Positions 27,201 through 39,944 of a stretch of DNA of 64,000 nt are shown here, one piece after another. How positions within the stretch are numbered: position 1 is the first letter of the stretch; each line of letters begins with the position of its first letter. Source of the DNA: Paracyclopina nana (lineage: Eukaryota > Arthropoda > Copepoda > Cyclopoida > Cyclopettidae). The notes beneath the pieces were generated by a model. It saw nothing but the letters and a program-made list of their open reading frames with translations, had not been told where the DNA came from and did no database searches. The stretch covers positions 8,804,001 through 8,868,000 of the forward strand of contig JAGUCH010000001.1 of NCBI GenBank assembly GCA_019096065.1, written 5' to 3'. Both the position numbers and the translations under genes were made by a program.

Positions 27201-30200
27201 TGGTCTAGGCCCTTGCGCAGGACGTGGTAAATTTACAACAAGTGGTTTCTCAACGAAATTGAATAATTACGCTGTTTTTCTGGTATGCAGTTATTTGATA
27301 CCAAGGCAGCAGTAAAAAAGCTGTACGTGCCAAGGCGAACTGAAATAGAAAGGGCAAGTTTTGCCCAATTAAGTACTTTCAAGCGGCAAAATGTGTAGTG
27401 AAATAAAAATGCCATCACTCGAAGCAGAACCACCACCCAAAACCAAATGACGATTTTATGGGGATCTCGGTTGCAAAATCTTGTCGCTAATGGTCAAACC
27501 TTTAGGGTGGATCCCAGTTTGATTTCGACCCAAGATGACAAAATCTGGATGGCACGATTTTTCATGATGAGATGGCACCATACTCTGAATAACAAGATTT
27601 TCACCCAGCTTACTCGTCATCATCATCATCGCAAAGGATTTGAGGGATTTTCTCGTCGCAGCTCACATTATTATTATTAGTTTTCATGCGCGGGCTTCTA
27701 TATAGCAAAAGCAATTTAAACTCGCAAGAAATGTCATGCCACCACTACATGGATTGTCCACTTTTGTTCTACTCGCGTCAAAAGTTCCTTTGTGAAACGA
27801 CGCCAAATTGGCTCTAATTTGAAATCTGGCCATCAACTAAATCAACAGGAATCTTTTCACTTTCTTCTTCATTTGTTTAGATTTTCGGTCTACTGAGGAG
27901 GCACGATTTCTGGTGGAGACAATAACAACTCTGGTAACCCACATTTTAGCAATAAATCATACAGAAAATGACCGGAAGACTCCAATAGGCCATTGGAGCC
28001 TCAAGTGAGAAATCTTTTTCCTCCTACCTGGAAATCACGAACGTTTAATGGAGGCTTGATGGATACACGATAAGGATCTAAATTATTTCATGAGGAAAAT
28101 TGATTTTCACATGCACTAGTCTGTGATGGCGATAGAAGGGAGGCGCAGCGCCGTCAAAATTGATTAGCTACTTTGAATTATTTGTGGCGATCCCTGCTAG
28201 CACTTTTGATGGTACGAAGTGGAATGTGTGTGTCTAGGGTGCAAAAGAATGGGGTGTAATTGAGCGAGGGCAAAAAATCATAAGAGATGATAATGTCATT
28301 GTACGGGACTGACAAATAAAGTGGTGAAAGTCAATTTTGCCCCACAATTACAGATTCTGAGGCTTAAAGCGTGACATCTACAACCTTTTCAAAAGATTTC
28401 CAAATCTCCATTATCACTTTTGGCAAGCAGCATTGCAGCAGAGAACAATGAAATGCTTACCATTTGCCTGACGTAGGCAAGGGTTCCATTAGAGGCGGTC
28501 TCGCTGCTCTTTTGAGCAACAAACGTCGTGTTGCAGCCCTCATTCTTCCTCATCTGGGGCCCAACTTGATAAAACTCCGGATACCTGGGATCGTTAGGAA
28601 ACCCAACTTCTGGAAACACGCCGTATCTGTACCTCATCCAAGCTTGAAGTGTCCTCACTCCTGAAAATTAGTAAAGGGAAAATACTGAAAGACTTTCGTT
28701 GACATCCACTCGATTGTACTTGCTTCAAGGCCGCATTGAAGCAATATTTCTCTGTATGCATTAAAGAAAGGAAATTCCCAGTCAACCAAGCCCGTACAAC
28801 AAAATATGTCACAGCAGAAATAATGGAAAGTGGTGACATATCATGAATCCTCTTCTCTGAAGTGGGGTGGATGGGGTGAAAGGTCAAGGCTAGGTATTTT
28901 TTTGAGCAAACAGGACGAGCCGAAATTAGCAAGATGATTTACTTACTGTCTTCCGTGTCTAGCCTAGCTTCGTCGAGCAGAATGGGGTATGGTAGCCGAA
29001 CGCCCAATCCTGACACGCCGCACTGTCCAAATTGCTGCGTCCAAGGATCAGCCCCGAAAATAGGGTGAGCACCTTCGACGACAAAGTCGGGATTGTCATC
29101 GTCGTCGACGAGTTGGCCCTGGTGAAATAGATCCCTTGACCGAAGGCATTCTTCGCTGTTCCAGGAGTGGGGCAGCTCAATGCTAAAGCTTCCAAAACGT
29201 CCTCGTCCTCCAGTGACATCATAAAGCTCTGCTGAGACGGAGGTCATGAGTGCCTGCAAAAAAAGAAGGGTTCAAAAATGCATCGTGATGTGTCACCAGC
29301 AGCAGCAGCCGCGTGTGGGTGAGCATGTTTGGTGTGTCAAGTGGATGAAAATTACGCGTCACAATGCAGCTGACATGTCAAGGCCTTCACAGGCTGAGAA
29401 TTAGCGTTCTGCAGCATATCTTTTAAGGATATGCTCAATTATTCTTAATTTGACCGGGTCACTTGGCTTTAGAAGAGCTTAGCTAAAATGGCCATTAAAA
29501 TTTAATGCAACGCCCGTAAGAGGCAGGTAAAAGGATCCCGCGCAGCTCCATTTTGATCTTGTTGAAAGGAAGCTTCCATTGTCTTTTTAATGCTGTTCGC
29601 ATGATAATTAATCTTGAGATTTGGATCTCTATTGCTCATGTATGCTCAATAATTTGGCCGGCCGCTTGGTCAGGAAATTTTTTAATTGTCTCAGATAGCA
29701 TCTCTCAGGAGAAAATGTCGCATGTAAGCACTGACACTGGCGGTTCTCATTAGGCCAGTAATCAGTCTCCTCTTTGTGCGCATGCTACGAATGCAAATGA
29801 AACATTGTACAGCATAAATCAGACCTTACTTATGGGCAAAAACAGCTTTGGTCTGCTACCCAAAACTCAGCTACTAAAAGCTCCTCCATTGCAAATAGCA
29901 AAAAAAGCAAGTTCTCTTTTTACCCCCCATCGATCACGCCGGAAAGGAGTAGCTCAAAATAGAATGCCTCAAAGAAAGGGAAAATCTACCTTTTAATGGC
30001 GGTCGTCGTCGTCAACCTTTTGGCTTTTTGCTTATCTGCAAAAACCATGCCTTCCTTTAAAAGTGCATCATGCCAGATGGCTGATTTTAAATGGTAGCAA
30101 ATTCATTATAATCAATTAGCTGGCCATTTTGCCAGATAAGCACCAGCAGTAGCAGAAATTGCTTAGCATTTATGGGTACATCAGCTTGTTTTGCCCGAGA

Positions 30201-33200
30201 CAAATGAGTTGCATTATTGGAGCCTTTATTTGTGCTGCGTCATTTTTGTTTCAATTCAGTTGTGAGACGATATGATGGTACATTTAAAGTTGTCAGATTT
30301 CGACTTATCTCGTACTAGCTGCAGTAATGCTTACAAAGAGCTTTGCTTACAGAGTGTCGCAATGAAAATTGAAACTTTCCCAGGGAAGTCGACATGATCA
30401 CCACAAAAAACGACCCTTGCCATTTTAAAAATACATGAAACATAAAGCGCGAAAGAATATCAGTTACAATCTTCGTTACCAAAGACAACGTACGGGCTTT
30501 TGAACTGACTCACAAAATACGATGAAAAAGATAGTTTGGGGTTAGATTCTGAAGGTGAATGTATTTTTTGCTTGAGATAGTTCGGAATGTTTGGCTAAGA
30601 AGCATCAAATTGGAAAAGGTCTAGACAAGGGATTATCTCGCAGCAAGCTTTTTTTCGTCGTAGCCATAGCAAAGCATCTTAAAGTGATTGAAGATCTAAT
30701 GCTAAAAGTGATTATTAAGATCTGGTTTCAGTGTGTGACTGGACCCCCGAAATTCTTTGTAGCACCAAAATTTATTTGCTTAAAAGTGAGTGCGTGACCA
30801 ATCCGGGAACCACAATGGGATCAAATTCTCAACCTATGTCCCAGCAGCAAGCCGTATGACTCTTCAATTTTTATTATGGAACGAACGAACACTTCATATT
30901 CCAATAGGAAATTTCTCCTTCAAAATGGTGGTCGACGTGACTCTGCAACTTTTTTTCAGAGACTATCATAAAGTGGATCTCCCAGAATTTGGACCATTAC
31001 ATTCATTTTTGTGATGATCCCCAGATTGAATTCTCCGACATTGCTAACAGAAAATTCACGAGCGGTAATGATGCGATCATGATCAGAATGGGTTGGCAGT
31101 TTGCTCCCTTTTCATTTTGTATGTAGCGCCAAGTAAACGGGGCATTAGGCCGTTCTCATATTGCCAAAATAGATAAGCTAAGGTAAAAGAGCTGAGCTAA
31201 CGCTCAACAATTAAAGCTAAGCAACTACTTTTTGCGAATGTTGAGCGAAATTAGGCAACGCAAACCAGTTATTTAAAATATGCAGCCTCTTCGCTTTAAA
31301 TGTTGAGCGTTTGCTTTACTATTTTTACCTCAGCTTAGCTTTTTCCGGCAGTATGAGAGCGGCCTATTTCCCCTGCTTGAAGGTGTAATAATGTAATTGC
31401 TAGCTCACATACGCTACGTAGCGCTACACATGTTGAAGAGTCCCACTGTGCCATCTAATGCGCTCTATACTTAGGGGTTCCCTCGTCATGCCAGCTATTT
31501 TTGATGATCTCCAAGTTGATTCCAACTGATTTTGGTCCCATAATCGTGATGGTAGCATGACAAAAGAATCAATTTTGAAAATATCCCTCTCTAGATTTCC
31601 CAACACTGATAAACAAAATAGGCTGAATAAGGCTGACCCTTTTTTGGTAAAACACCTGGTTTTTTGAGGGCTTGTGTGGTCTGCTTTTGACAGTTGAGCT
31701 CTGACTGCTCAGATTTATTGCTGAGTACGACTGAGACAAATGTTTAGTCACAGCTCTTTTTAAAGCAGGTGCTATTTTGCCATTTGTAGATTAGAATCCA
31801 TGGCTGCTCTCTTTTATGGTACTCTGCTTCAGTTCATCTTCATATTTCTCTGTCCAAATTCCAATGGTGGAACACAGCTGGAAACTCATCATTTCTAGCC
31901 TTAAAAACTTATTATTAAAGGCTACTATTCCTTGGCACGTTAGCCTTCAGTAAAGAATATCACCGGCAAAGGTTGAATGATTCCAAATTATTACCATGGG
32001 TTGCGACTCAGGAAAACTAACTTGTTCTTTTTTGTCCGGAACAAGCGCACTGAAAGAAGTTTTAAAATTCACTGGGGAATTCAATGATTGTCTGCAGTCT
32101 TTCAAGAAGTCTGAAGGACCCTTTATAGTAATTAGGTAATAGGTTTGGGAAGGAAAGAGAAAATTTCCCTAATTGAATAGAATGTGGTGTGCAGCAGCAG
32201 GCCTGTGATTTTCTTTCAAGGTAGCTTCAAGAAGATTCTATTGACATTTTTGCCGCTGCATTTGCTCATTAGCCTCATGCCAGAAATTCCAGCCAGCATT
32301 TTAACCTCAAGTGAGGCATTTCGCAAGCTGAGCCAGGTTAAAGGCAGAAACTGGCAGATTTTTTGTGCAGTTTGTGCATACATCCAATTTATGAGTGGGA
32401 CACCCACCAAGAATAAGTGTTATTTTAGATGGAGCTTTTTTCCTATGACCCCCATCCAAAGGCAGTTAAATCTCGAGCCTCTATTGTTGCGCAGTTGCTA
32501 GCCTCCACTGATCACAATGGAGACCATTTAGCAAAAGGAGCTGATCTATAGCACTGATGCTCTTTGGCTTATACCTGGTCAACTACCTACGTACAATCTA
32601 CCATCCTGAATTTAAATCGTCAATTGGACCGGCTGGCTGCATTTAGCATGCAGAAGTAAGTTGGTAGAGTATAAAATCAAGCTAGTGAGCAAGCAAATTT
32701 ATAACTTTATTTGCTTACTTTGGCATAGCGAAGGCCACCTAAAAAATTCGGTGAAATAGGTGATAAGATCTTTGCGCGCGAGCACCAAGACTTGCATGGC
32801 CGATAAACTCTTGCATTAGCTACAATGAGGGTGTGGCTACAAGTGTGAGGAAAGTTCAGCTTTGATAGATCTCTTCGTGCATCACGTTACTCAGCATGAG
32901 GGATTGATGAAAGCTGAAATCTGATCTGATATACAGACCTACATAGGCTGATAGGAATCTCAGGAGCTTCGGCCACAGCAGCAGCAAAATTCATTAGACT
33001 CGCATTTTCTCAGGCACCAATGCGACCAGTAGAGTTGCCAAAAGTTGGCTTTTAAGAAGAGCAAAGTGACACTTTCTCTCCCTGGTATGACATTAGGCTA
33101 AACTATTTGATGAATGTGAAGACTAGGTAATTGGGGTGGTGGTCAAGCCAAAACCAAAGCCTTACCCCCACTTAGTGGTTTCCCATTTCTGGGGAGAAAA

Positions 33201-36200
33201 AACGCAGCAGTTCTGGGCCACGCATGGGGCTAAATTTACCACAGCCGAAATGAAGAAATGCAGAAGAGATAACACAAAGGTTTAATGCCATTTTTCCACC
33301 CAAGTATAGCCAATGAGAAATTTATGAACCACTTAAATTGGATTGGACACATAAAAGACTCCACGAAACATATAAATAAAATCTCTACAAAAGGGGGCAA
33401 AATGGCACAATTTGGCTCTTATGCTGCATTATTGAAAACCATTTATAAAAAGGTTCTTTTAATGGCTGTTGGACGAGTAGTAATTTGCATCTTAACAGAA
33501 GTTGCTTGCATATTAGATGGGACTTGAGAAGTCGTAGCCTACCGCGTGCCTACTTATCCATTGTATTCAAAACTCATATGGCAACCTCTTGAATGAAGCA
33601 GGTGGATTGCAAATCAACTTACTACTTCATAGCCAGCTCCCATGTTTGCTCTAAGTTGTTGTCTTCTTGGTATGCAGATGACTCTCGCATATTTATAATC
33701 AAGAGAGAAAAGAGCTCTTATTATTATTGGTTATCATACCTCGTCTATCATCTATTGTCTTGCTAGATTTCTAAAGAACTGAAGGAGTTCTTTGAAAGAA
33801 GACCCCCAAAAGAAAGAAAAGACACTTGTAAGCGGGCCTTGATTATTTCCCTAACACATATTTTCACCCATCAATTTTCAGACACACCACAATGAATCGG
33901 ATTTGCCAAAGCGGCCAGAAAATGTATGTTGCACAAAAATTCAATTTCTTAGTCTACATACTAATAGTTTGGCGGATTTATTAGGGTCTTGGTTCGCTAA
34001 GCAATATGGTTGTTGCTTCACGCTCTAACCCTAAGTAAATTGAACTGTCCACTTTGATTACTTTGCACCGAGCATCATATTCAAACAACCTTTAAAAATT
34101 CGTGCACCAAGATCTGCTTCATTAACTTTCTTTTCTCTTAATCCGACCAGACAGGCATGCTGCTACAAGGCGACTTAACTTTACTAAAGGTCATAATAAT
34201 AAGCTTATTCGGAGGGAGCATAGACTGTATTTTTTTAAATAGCACTGGAAGCCTTTATCGGAGAAGGAATTTTAACAGTCGAAAAGCACTTTGCATGCAA
34301 GCTGATTTACAGTCGCTACTATGCACAAGATGACCCGTATTCCGCTCGTTGCTGCAATGCAGCCCAAAATGGTGGCCAAGTTTGTGGCACTTTTTATGCA
34401 AATAAGGGAAACTATTTGATGACCACCATCCGCGCTGCAAGGTTGGGCTCCAAAAGACAAAATATGTAAATGTAGCACACATTATGATACCTAACCTAGA
34501 GCCCCACATCTATCTGAGAAGCCCAATGTTCTTCTTTCCTTCTCATTATGAAGATGGATGGAGTGCCCGCATTGATTTTCAAAAGACTTTGGAAAACTGT
34601 TGCGTCATCTCCAGTGGTAGTTTTTCAACCATGCCTGGCAAGTCGTCAAAGTTCGCGAATGTGCCTAGATTTACGAGGCGTCTTTGCAGACGCGTTTTAC
34701 TGCGGATAAATCATAAAAAAGTACTAAGATTATTTGGGAGAGATTAGGTGCACGATTTAGCGCCAGTTTCCCCTACGGAACTTCCTGAACATATTTAGTG
34801 GTGCTTCAAATACAATGTTCCCAGATCACTACTTTTTTGCTTGAACCAAATTGCAGTTTATGGGCCTTGATGACCGGATATACTGTTCGCATGATTACGA
34901 AAGAAGCTCGCTTTTTAGACCGATTGTGGACAATATGGCGCACATTTACGTACGTACACACCTTCCTATTCAAGCAAATTTAGGCAAAGGCTGCAAGAAC
35001 AATCGAATGATTCACATAACTAATTTGTGGGAAAACGAGCCAAGCCTCCTACTTTCCACACACAAAAATTTGCTTTAAATATTCGGAGCTTGGGATTCTT
35101 CAGCAAAGAACAATCATGTAGAAGCAACATTATAATTGAAAAACGCATGGCCAAAGAAAAAAACTCGCTGTCTAATGATGAATTCTAATAAATTAATCAT
35201 ACCCATTGTCTGAGATTCACGTCAGCTTGTTAAGCTTCCAGAAGGGTCAATATTCGATCAGCAGGACAACTTTTTGCCAGCATTGAGCACAGTCAGAGAT
35301 TTTTCAATCTGTTCCATACTACAATGAAGTAGTAGATGCTGTTAATAGATGAACCCCAACCAAGATAGAAAAGGTGCCAATCATGGCACTTTTTACTGTT
35401 GCTTCTTCCAACATAATCCGATCAACAAGTTTTGGAAGGATGATGTGCCAGCTTAAAGGTGGCAGAATGAAAAATGAACACTCACTTCAGCCAAAGGCAA
35501 AATTCATACTGTATTTAGTAATGCCCCCTCGACCACTGTGTTGCTCTAGGACCGGGCCAAAATCACCTTTGTCATGATGCCAATACCTGATATCCAACTT
35601 TATAAATGGAATGGAAATTGAAATGCAAAGTCAATTGTTCGCCCCCCTTTTACGAAGCCCTCTCTCTCCTATATACTGGTTCTCTTTTTGCCTCGAGTAA
35701 GAAGGTAACAAAAATTCATGAGTAGCAGGCATTAGAGAAACAACTGCAACCACGATACTCTTACAACTCTTATCCACTCTAAACGAGTTTCGGGTAGTTC
35801 AAAAAATGATAATATTATCAATTGTTCGCGTTTCACCTGCTTGTCTAAACATTCAATACCACAAAGGGACAGCGAAAGGGAAATGCTAGCTATTTCTGCC
35901 ATCTCTCCATTCTGCTGTTAACTTGACTTTTGCCTCAAGGTGGTCAATGTGCAACAAAAGGGAGACCGTCGCAACGCAAATAATAACGCCGACCCCTAAT
36001 CTATCCTCAATAGAATATTTCACCAATATTTCGGCCACAGGTGCTTTGTCAAGAGGAAGTTCTCTAATTGGCTGTAATTTGCCATCTTTTGACATCAGAA
36101 GACCGTTTCATATCTTCGTCGGGTAGCATATCATAAAACGCAAGGAAATTATGATTTGATTCCCCTCCTTTGAGTTATCTGAGATTCTTAGATCATTATC

Positions 36201-37751
36201 AGACCTTGAAGTTGATGTTTTCTACAATGGATCAAGCTGATCGCCTGGGACGAAATTAATAACTCCTCGCCCATCCAATTCTTTCAGAGGTGCTGCTGTT
36301 GGAACAGTAATTATAAGGCTAGAGACTTTGAGAAAAAAGCCTCCAGTCTAGCATGTGGTCAAAAAGGAGGTATTGATTAGAATCTTTGGCAGTTAACTCA
36401 TAAAAAACTTAGGGAGGATGAGACAAAGAGCTGGATTTGGGAGCAAATTATTTTGCATGTCTGTTATGAGCTTATCTTGGCATCTTCAAACTGAAAAACC
36501 TACCGATTTGGTGGAGATATAGTAGTCTACAACAAAGCAAATGGCTGAAATGGGAGCAAAAAGATGCTTTCTTGAGTCACTTATTTTCGACGCAAACGAG
36601 CACAACGTCCAAAGACTGATCACTAGAACTAAAAATACGGATCATTATAAAGATAGCAACCATATTGAATGCTGAAAACAATTCCATGATTCTAAGCTAG
36701 AGGCTGAGAAGACTTAAGGCTCAGCTTGCGTCACTTTGAGTAAGATTGTGAGGAAGTTTTAACATCTCATTTACATGAAAATTGCGCGTTGTAAAGCTTC
36801 TCAGCAAGGCTTTCAAAGAAAGATAAGCAATCTTATTTCTGCTTGGGGCAGGGCCCAATTGTAAAAGAATTTGACCAAATGACTTGAGCAACAACACGAG
36901 AAGTTAATTCTAATGTGCGCATACCTTTCACTAAGGAACAAAAGAACCCTAGGAGCACCCCTTTTTTCAAGATACCATCTCGCAGTTGCAGCTGATAGAA
37001 GTTCAATCTGGGCATTGTCTTTTATAAAGGCACCATCCGTGGGAAGGAAGGGCTTCTAATCAAGGGCTATTTCTTGCGTTCGCACACCCCTAGGGCAACA
37101 TGGACTTGCTTTTTGTGAGTCTTTTCTCGGCGGGATGTCTTTCAGAGCAGCTTTGACATCATGAAAAATCATCAGTACGGGAGCAATCGTAAATGCAAAT
37201 TGACCGTTAAAATTGACAATAAAAGCTGCATAAAAGGCGGGCTATTCTTAGCCCAAATCAGGAGAGTAATCTAATATCGGTCGATGTCACATCTGTAAAT
37301 GTACAGAAATCACGTGTGGTCGATCATGCTCCTAATTAGTTCCTTATCTCACTGAACACGAGTTTGATTTATTGTAATGGGAGATGATGGCGAGGAAATG
37401 CTACCTTTCCAATTAAATTTTCACCCATCATGATAATCATATAATTTAAGGTCTTAGATGCTATCGTGATCGGATTGCCAAATTGAATAGTTATATGCCA
37501 GCAAGAAGCATGATGGCTCCAAGTGGAAATTTCTCCTGCTTTTGACAGCTATGAGTGGTAAATTAGCTTACCTCCAAATTATCCAGTGCCAGGCGACATT
37601 TTTGCCGGGGAACTTGGTCGGATATCTTGATTCGAACGTCTGAATATATCCCATGTGGCGATACACTTAATGACTGAACGCCGATTGTATTCAGAAATAG
37701 TTGTAGGGTCGAAAATAGGAGCACCGTGTGCCTTCTTGTAGCAGCACTCAT
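20862..37751 (-). CDS. CLCA-A: complete calcium-activated chloride channel regulator-like protein, six exons
   Basis: Spliced from 37751-37572, 29253-28947, 28660-28461, 23960-22273, 22206-21325 and 21204-20862. All junctions are GT-AG with matching phases (0, 1, 0, 2, 2). The sum is 3,600 bases, giving 1,199 residues plus TAA. Order of parts: signal peptide (~1-27), CLCA N-terminal domain (~28-290), VWA domain (~295-480), beta-rich region, fibronectin-III-like segment (~752-870, core ITDLRLRG...WTSPGDDFNIGTAFRY), one membrane helix (~907-930) followed by a basic CRAKRRR stop-transfer, and a Ser-rich cytoplasmic tail. CLCA family members are secreted or type I membrane proteins that modulate TMEM16 chloride channels; vertebrate ones self-cleave through a HEXXH zinc site. 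Here that site reads QAWMR (168-172) and the VWA MIDAS is also degraded, so a non-proteolytic role is inferred. The start ATG follows CAAG (A at -3) and leads straight into a signal peptide. A second family member starts at 5,226. Family assignment is firm; channel regulation itself is family knowledge. Confidence 0.93.
21325..22206 (-). CDS. CLCA-A exon 5: FN3-like end, membrane helix, cytoplasmic tail
   Basis: Residues 793-1085, preceded by a 66-base intron. YEMRCYT completes the fibronectin-like motif. ISGGITAFLLVLIAVFTIAM is a clear membrane helix followed by CRAKRRR, giving a type I topology with the N-terminus outside. The tail has a PPPP motif and long Ser/Asn/His-rich low-complexity stretches. 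The exon ends TTTTCAG|GTAATA, phase 2. Confidence 0.92.
22273..23960 (-). CDS. CLCA-A exon 4: VWA domain and beta-rich region
   Basis: Residues 230-791. It starts after TTTCTTTCAG with CTSSQEYDKFSPTKQNLLC, the family's conserved HN-x-x-APNxQNxxC linker to VWA. The VWA strand SLILVLDASQKMS has D302 and S304 but K306 where MIDAS needs Ser (DxSxS). The TDGE-type strand is IIVVSASHEE. The next ~300 residues are beta-rich (SPGFEEDIEVFEVTSPSGRKY, then DGIYSSYLT), as in other CLCAs. The exon ends inside GTAFR, phase 2, in the fibronectin-III-like segment. Confidence 0.93.
23961..28460 (-). other. CLCA-A intron 3 (4.5 kb)
   Basis: Bounded by ATG|GTAAGC and TTTCTTTCAG. No further CLCA-like exon was found in it, and no recognisable transposon. 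Confidence 0.7.
28461..28660 (-). CDS. CLCA-A exon 3: degenerate zinc-protease site
   Basis: Acceptor TAATTTTCAG, donor ATG|GTAAGC, phase 0 at the 3' end. LQAWMRYRYGVFPEVGFP aligns without gaps to the family's V-HEWAH-LRWGVFDEYG. Both zinc-binding histidines and the catalytic glutamate are therefore replaced (Q168, A169, R172), while the flanking W, R, GVF and E are kept. The following Cys-containing stretch (GCNTT) is shorter than in vertebrate CLCAs. A small missed exon in the next 4.5-kb intron cannot be excluded, although the join reads naturally as ...AYVRQM/ALCTSS. Confidence 0.88.
28947..29253 (-). CDS. CLCA-A exon 2: CLCA N-terminal domain
   Basis: Residues 61-162. The exon follows TTTTTTTGCAG and ends at A|GTAAGT, phase 1. 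It carries FGSFSIELPHSW, equivalent to the family segment with a strand ending in Pro-x-Trp. It also carries the family hallmark DPWTQQFGQCGVSG (compare the D-x-x-Y-T-x-QFGQCG-x-x-G pattern of vertebrate CLCAs). An acidic run (VDDDDNPD) sits near residue 110. Confidence 0.92.
29254..37571 (-). other. CLCA-A intron 1 (8.3 kb)
   Basis: Contains the foldback MITE at 31148-31364. A minus-strand frame at 36095-35886 ends LLLHIDHLEAKVKLTAEWRDGR, faintly like a Cys-loop receptor ligand-binding strand, but has no usable donor. Otherwise no coding signal. Confidence 0.7.
31148..31364. mobile_element. 217-bp foldback MITE in CLCA-A intron 1
   Basis: The ends are long imperfect inverted repeats (~80 bases): GGCCGTTCTCATATTGCC on the left, and GGCCGCTCTCATACTGCC read inward from the right. 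They share AGCTAAGGTAAAA-like and AACGCTCAACA blocks further in. A TA dinucleotide flanks each side (31146-31147, 31365-31366), which fits a TA target duplication. Superfamily not assigned. Confidence 0.78.
37572..37751 (-). CDS. CLCA-A exon 1: signal peptide and start of CLCA domain
   Basis: Sixty codons. A Ser/Arg-containing N-terminus is followed by a hydrophobic core (TVLLFSTLQLFLNTIGV) and a likely cleavage after residue ~27. Then comes IYSDVRIKISDQVPRQKC, the beta-strand and QVPRQ-type segment that opens CLCA domains. The frame is open a further 29 codons upstream, but the ATG at 37751 is preferred because the signal peptide starts there. The exon ends GAG|GTAAGC, phase 0, exactly as in the paralogous exon at 5,053-5,226. 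Confidence 0.88.
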
Positions 37752-39944
37752 CTTGAAGCTGGATCGTGGTAGATGAAATTCCTCAATGATGATGCATCGC
37801 GCACTTCTAATGTTTACACCGCGGACTCCAAACGTCAACTGATCCTAGGAAAGTCGCGCTTGTTAGAAGTAGCGTGAACTCGCGCGAAGTTCTGCATACG
37901 ATCGGCGCTACACCGATCCATCGATGGTGAATGGAGTTTTCAGCGCTAGAAACTTTTGCCCAGGAGCCTGAAAATAGATATAAAACATCTACCTTTTAGA
38001 GTGCTATCGTCGTCAACGCACATTGCAGAGCGAGCTCGTTCTAACGCTGCACTGAACAATTTCGATGCAAAACTTCAAGATCAGGAAAGACAACGACGAC
38101 TGCTCCGTGTAAGAATGTAGATTGGCTAACATTCCAATTTTCCTCTCAATTTCTGAGTTGCAAAATTTCCCAGCATTTCACATCGATTGCCGCCGATACA
38201 CTCTAGTTCAGCCGTGAAATCTGTCAAATGAAATACCATCTTCTTCAACACGACAATGGACTTTTAAAAACACGCTCGGACAATCAACCTTAACATCCAT
38301 CAGACGGATCGAAATGCGGTACCAATCAAATCCAGTGGAAGAACTCAGCAGCACACATTTATTGTTTCAATCCTTCACTCGCCAAAAGGTCAATGCATGC
38401 GACGGATGTTCACACTTAGATTGTAACAAGCTACATTTGTCATCCAGAGCCACGAAAGCCTATAGGCATGCAAAGTAGAACAATTTTTAACTCGTGCTCA
38501 CTTCAAGAGACACTTCTCATGCCAATGTGTGCAACGACAAAAAAAATCATTCGTAACTACCAAATGGCACAAACGCCTTGCCTATTAGTCACTGACGTCA
38601 AATATGCATTAGAAGATTAGTTAGCTCCAATAAATGCAACCATCAGAGCCATGGCAAGGTTCACATCCGAGGATAGAGCTAACGAACACTAACACAAACG
38701 CCCTAGAGTTGGAGACATTGCCAATTAACTTACCTCTGCATAATGAAGTGCACTATGGTAATGGTTTACTTTAGTTCAGTTCAATATTGCCCAAACGATT
38801 GGCTTTGAATGGGGCATCTCGAAATAGAATGGGACTGAAAAGACAAAGCCCAAACAATGAATTTTCTTTTCAACCAAACAAACGATTTTTCATAAGAAAC
38901 ATCTAATTTGGGTTTGTTGTTGTCGACATCTACTTAACAATAATCATTCCACACATTGTTGAGTTGGAAGATGTAATGACATGATGGCCCGCAGGCATAA
39001 CTTTCATGATTTTTTTAAGTTCAAGGGCAGCAGTTCAAACTCAAATGACACCTTGCACATGCTACAATTTTCTTAAGGATCAGTTAAATAAAGAATGTAC
39101 TTCCCTAAGGGCTCAAAACTATTTCTGTGATGATGACATGTTGCTTCGGTGGCAACTATATACTTATCAACGTGAATTATGGACGGTTGAAGCGGCTGTG
39201 GGGTATTACGTACAACTAGCCAAAGAAAATTTTTGTTAAAAAAAGCTGAAAGCTTATTCTCAACTGCATTAAAAATCTGACCTATTTGGGCAAGAATGCA
39301 GAAATTCCGAATTCCTCTCATCAGTCCGATTTGGATCAATCAAAAAAGTGTCTCTGTTAAAAACGGTGAGCATTAGACGGTTTCACTTTGGGAGTGTCAT
39401 GGCTCAATGAATGCTAGCAATCTCATGTGTTGACTGCCTTTTTTGGTCATTGGTGATGAGATGGCAGAAAAGGAATTTGTAGTTTCGGGCTGATCTGGAA
39501 CTGGTGAGATCAACGACTTGAGAGACTAATCTCTCTCGGGGCTAAAGGGTACTGCTGTCGTCAAACATTAGTAGACGTGCACTCATTCCCCTCCATGAAT
39601 ATGACAACCCCTTGACAAGATAACAATAATGGGTATCACGAATTTGTTTGGAGTAGAGTTTGGTTTAATGGGACAAATTGACGTTCTTGTGGGAACGGAG
39701 AAGGATGTAAAGCTTTCAGCTCAAATACGACAAAAAGCCAAATAACAACCTTGTTAAAGCATTTCACGACCCCAAGACAAAAAGTTCAGATACTGAGGAG
39801 AAAAATTCACTGTCATTATGCTTTTATCTCAAATGTGGACCGCTAATTTCCCATCTGAAAATTCCGCGAATATTCTGCGTAATTGAAGTCGCGCAAGTTA
39901 TAAGGGAAATAACAGAGTTCAAGAAAAAGAGCTCAAAGCAGTCA
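37752..39944. other. Upstream region of CLCA-A
   Basis: A TATA-like TTTTATATC on the minus strand (37985-37977) lies ~230 bases before the CLCA-A start codon and could set a ~200-base 5' UTR; unverified. No other gene seen. Confidence 0.4.
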
